Assembly: GCA_900545555.1 (NCBI GenBank) | Contig: UQZI01000098.1 | Location: 1-6,676, forward strand | DNA from: an uncultured Collinsella sp. | GTDB lineage: Bacteria; Actinomycetota; Coriobacteriia; Coriobacteriales; Coriobacteriaceae | Reading direction: 5' to 3' | DNA: 6,676 nucleotides | In this document: piece by piece, positions 6,543-6,676 of the stretch | Position numbering within the stretch: the stretch's first letter is position 1 | Layout: each line of letters starts with the position of its first letter | The notes under the pieces: model-generated | What the model was told of the DNA's origin: nothing | Databases searched by the model: none | The model's input: only the letters and a program-made list of their open reading frames with translations | Program-made: the position numbers and the translations under genes

Positions 6543-6676
6543 ATGGCGCTTGAAATCGGTGGAAAAATCCAAAGTTCACTCACGAAATCGGTTAGTGGAG
6601 TTAATAACAAATTAGATTCAATCGGAAAAGCCGCAAAAACGGCCGCGAAGATAGCAACAGCCGCCTTCGCGGCCGT
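6543..6676 (+). CDS. Partial phage tail tape measure-like protein (N-terminal part, cut by the window)
   Basis: An open frame from the ATG at 6543 runs off the right edge and gives 44 residues. It begins MALEIGGKIQSSLTKSV and continues with LDSIGKAAKTAAKIATAAF. An opening GGKI-SSL followed by Lys/Ala-rich helical sequence is characteristic of the N-termini of phage tail tape measure proteins, long helical proteins that set siphophage tail length. No Shine-Dalgarno sequence precedes the ATG, and the frame stays open upstream to a TGA at 6492-6494, so the start could differ or the gene could be a decayed remnant. Tape measure genes normally sit inside a tail operon; here it follows a non-coding region next to a defence-type gene. 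The family call is moderate because only 44 residues are visible. Confidence 0.45.
   Translation, partial: MALEIGGKIQSSLTKSVSGVNNKLDSIGKAAKTAAKIATAAFAA

Overview
The window looks like a piece of a high-GC, gut-type Actinomycetota chromosome. Coriobacteriia, and Collinsella in particular, is my best guess. This rests on the GC-rich codon use of the two housekeeping genes, the N-terminal form of the LOG-family protein and the abundance of palindromic intergenic DNA. It is inference; no search was possible.

The left third (1-2440) is core genome. A long imperfect palindrome at 1-99 is followed by a short intergenic stretch with a weak terminator and a consensus -10 box. Next come tgt (tRNA-guanine transglycosylase), a second long palindrome, a strong intrinsic terminator and a LOG/TIGR00730 nucleotide phosphoribohydrolase. 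The terminator lies directly in front of the LOG ribosome binding site.

The middle (2440-3240) is a compact type II toxin-antitoxin operon of the RelB/DinJ-YafQ kind. Its upstream DNA holds a perfect 12-bp inverted repeat plus a third copy of the same ACTGATG core, arranged like an autorepression operator. A third long palindrome separates it from the next gene and supplies that gene's stop codon.

The right half (3221-6232, minus strand) is one large gene. It carries a CysX8CysX9CysX2Cys cluster, an archaeo-eukaryotic primase (AEP) domain, a superfamily 2 helicase and a C-terminal phospholipase-D-like fold, which is the architecture of the TOTE conflict systems. The primase and helicase motifs are intact, but the HxK and GSxN motifs expected in the PLD module are replaced, so that module may be a dead nuclease. 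The gene is less GC-rich than tgt and the LOG gene, and it converges on the toxin-antitoxin pair. At its other side, after about 310 bp without a convincing gene, the first 44 codons of what resembles a phage tail tape measure protein run off the window edge. Together, 2440-6676 reads as an accessory or defence island bordering core genes on the left and probable prophage material on the right.
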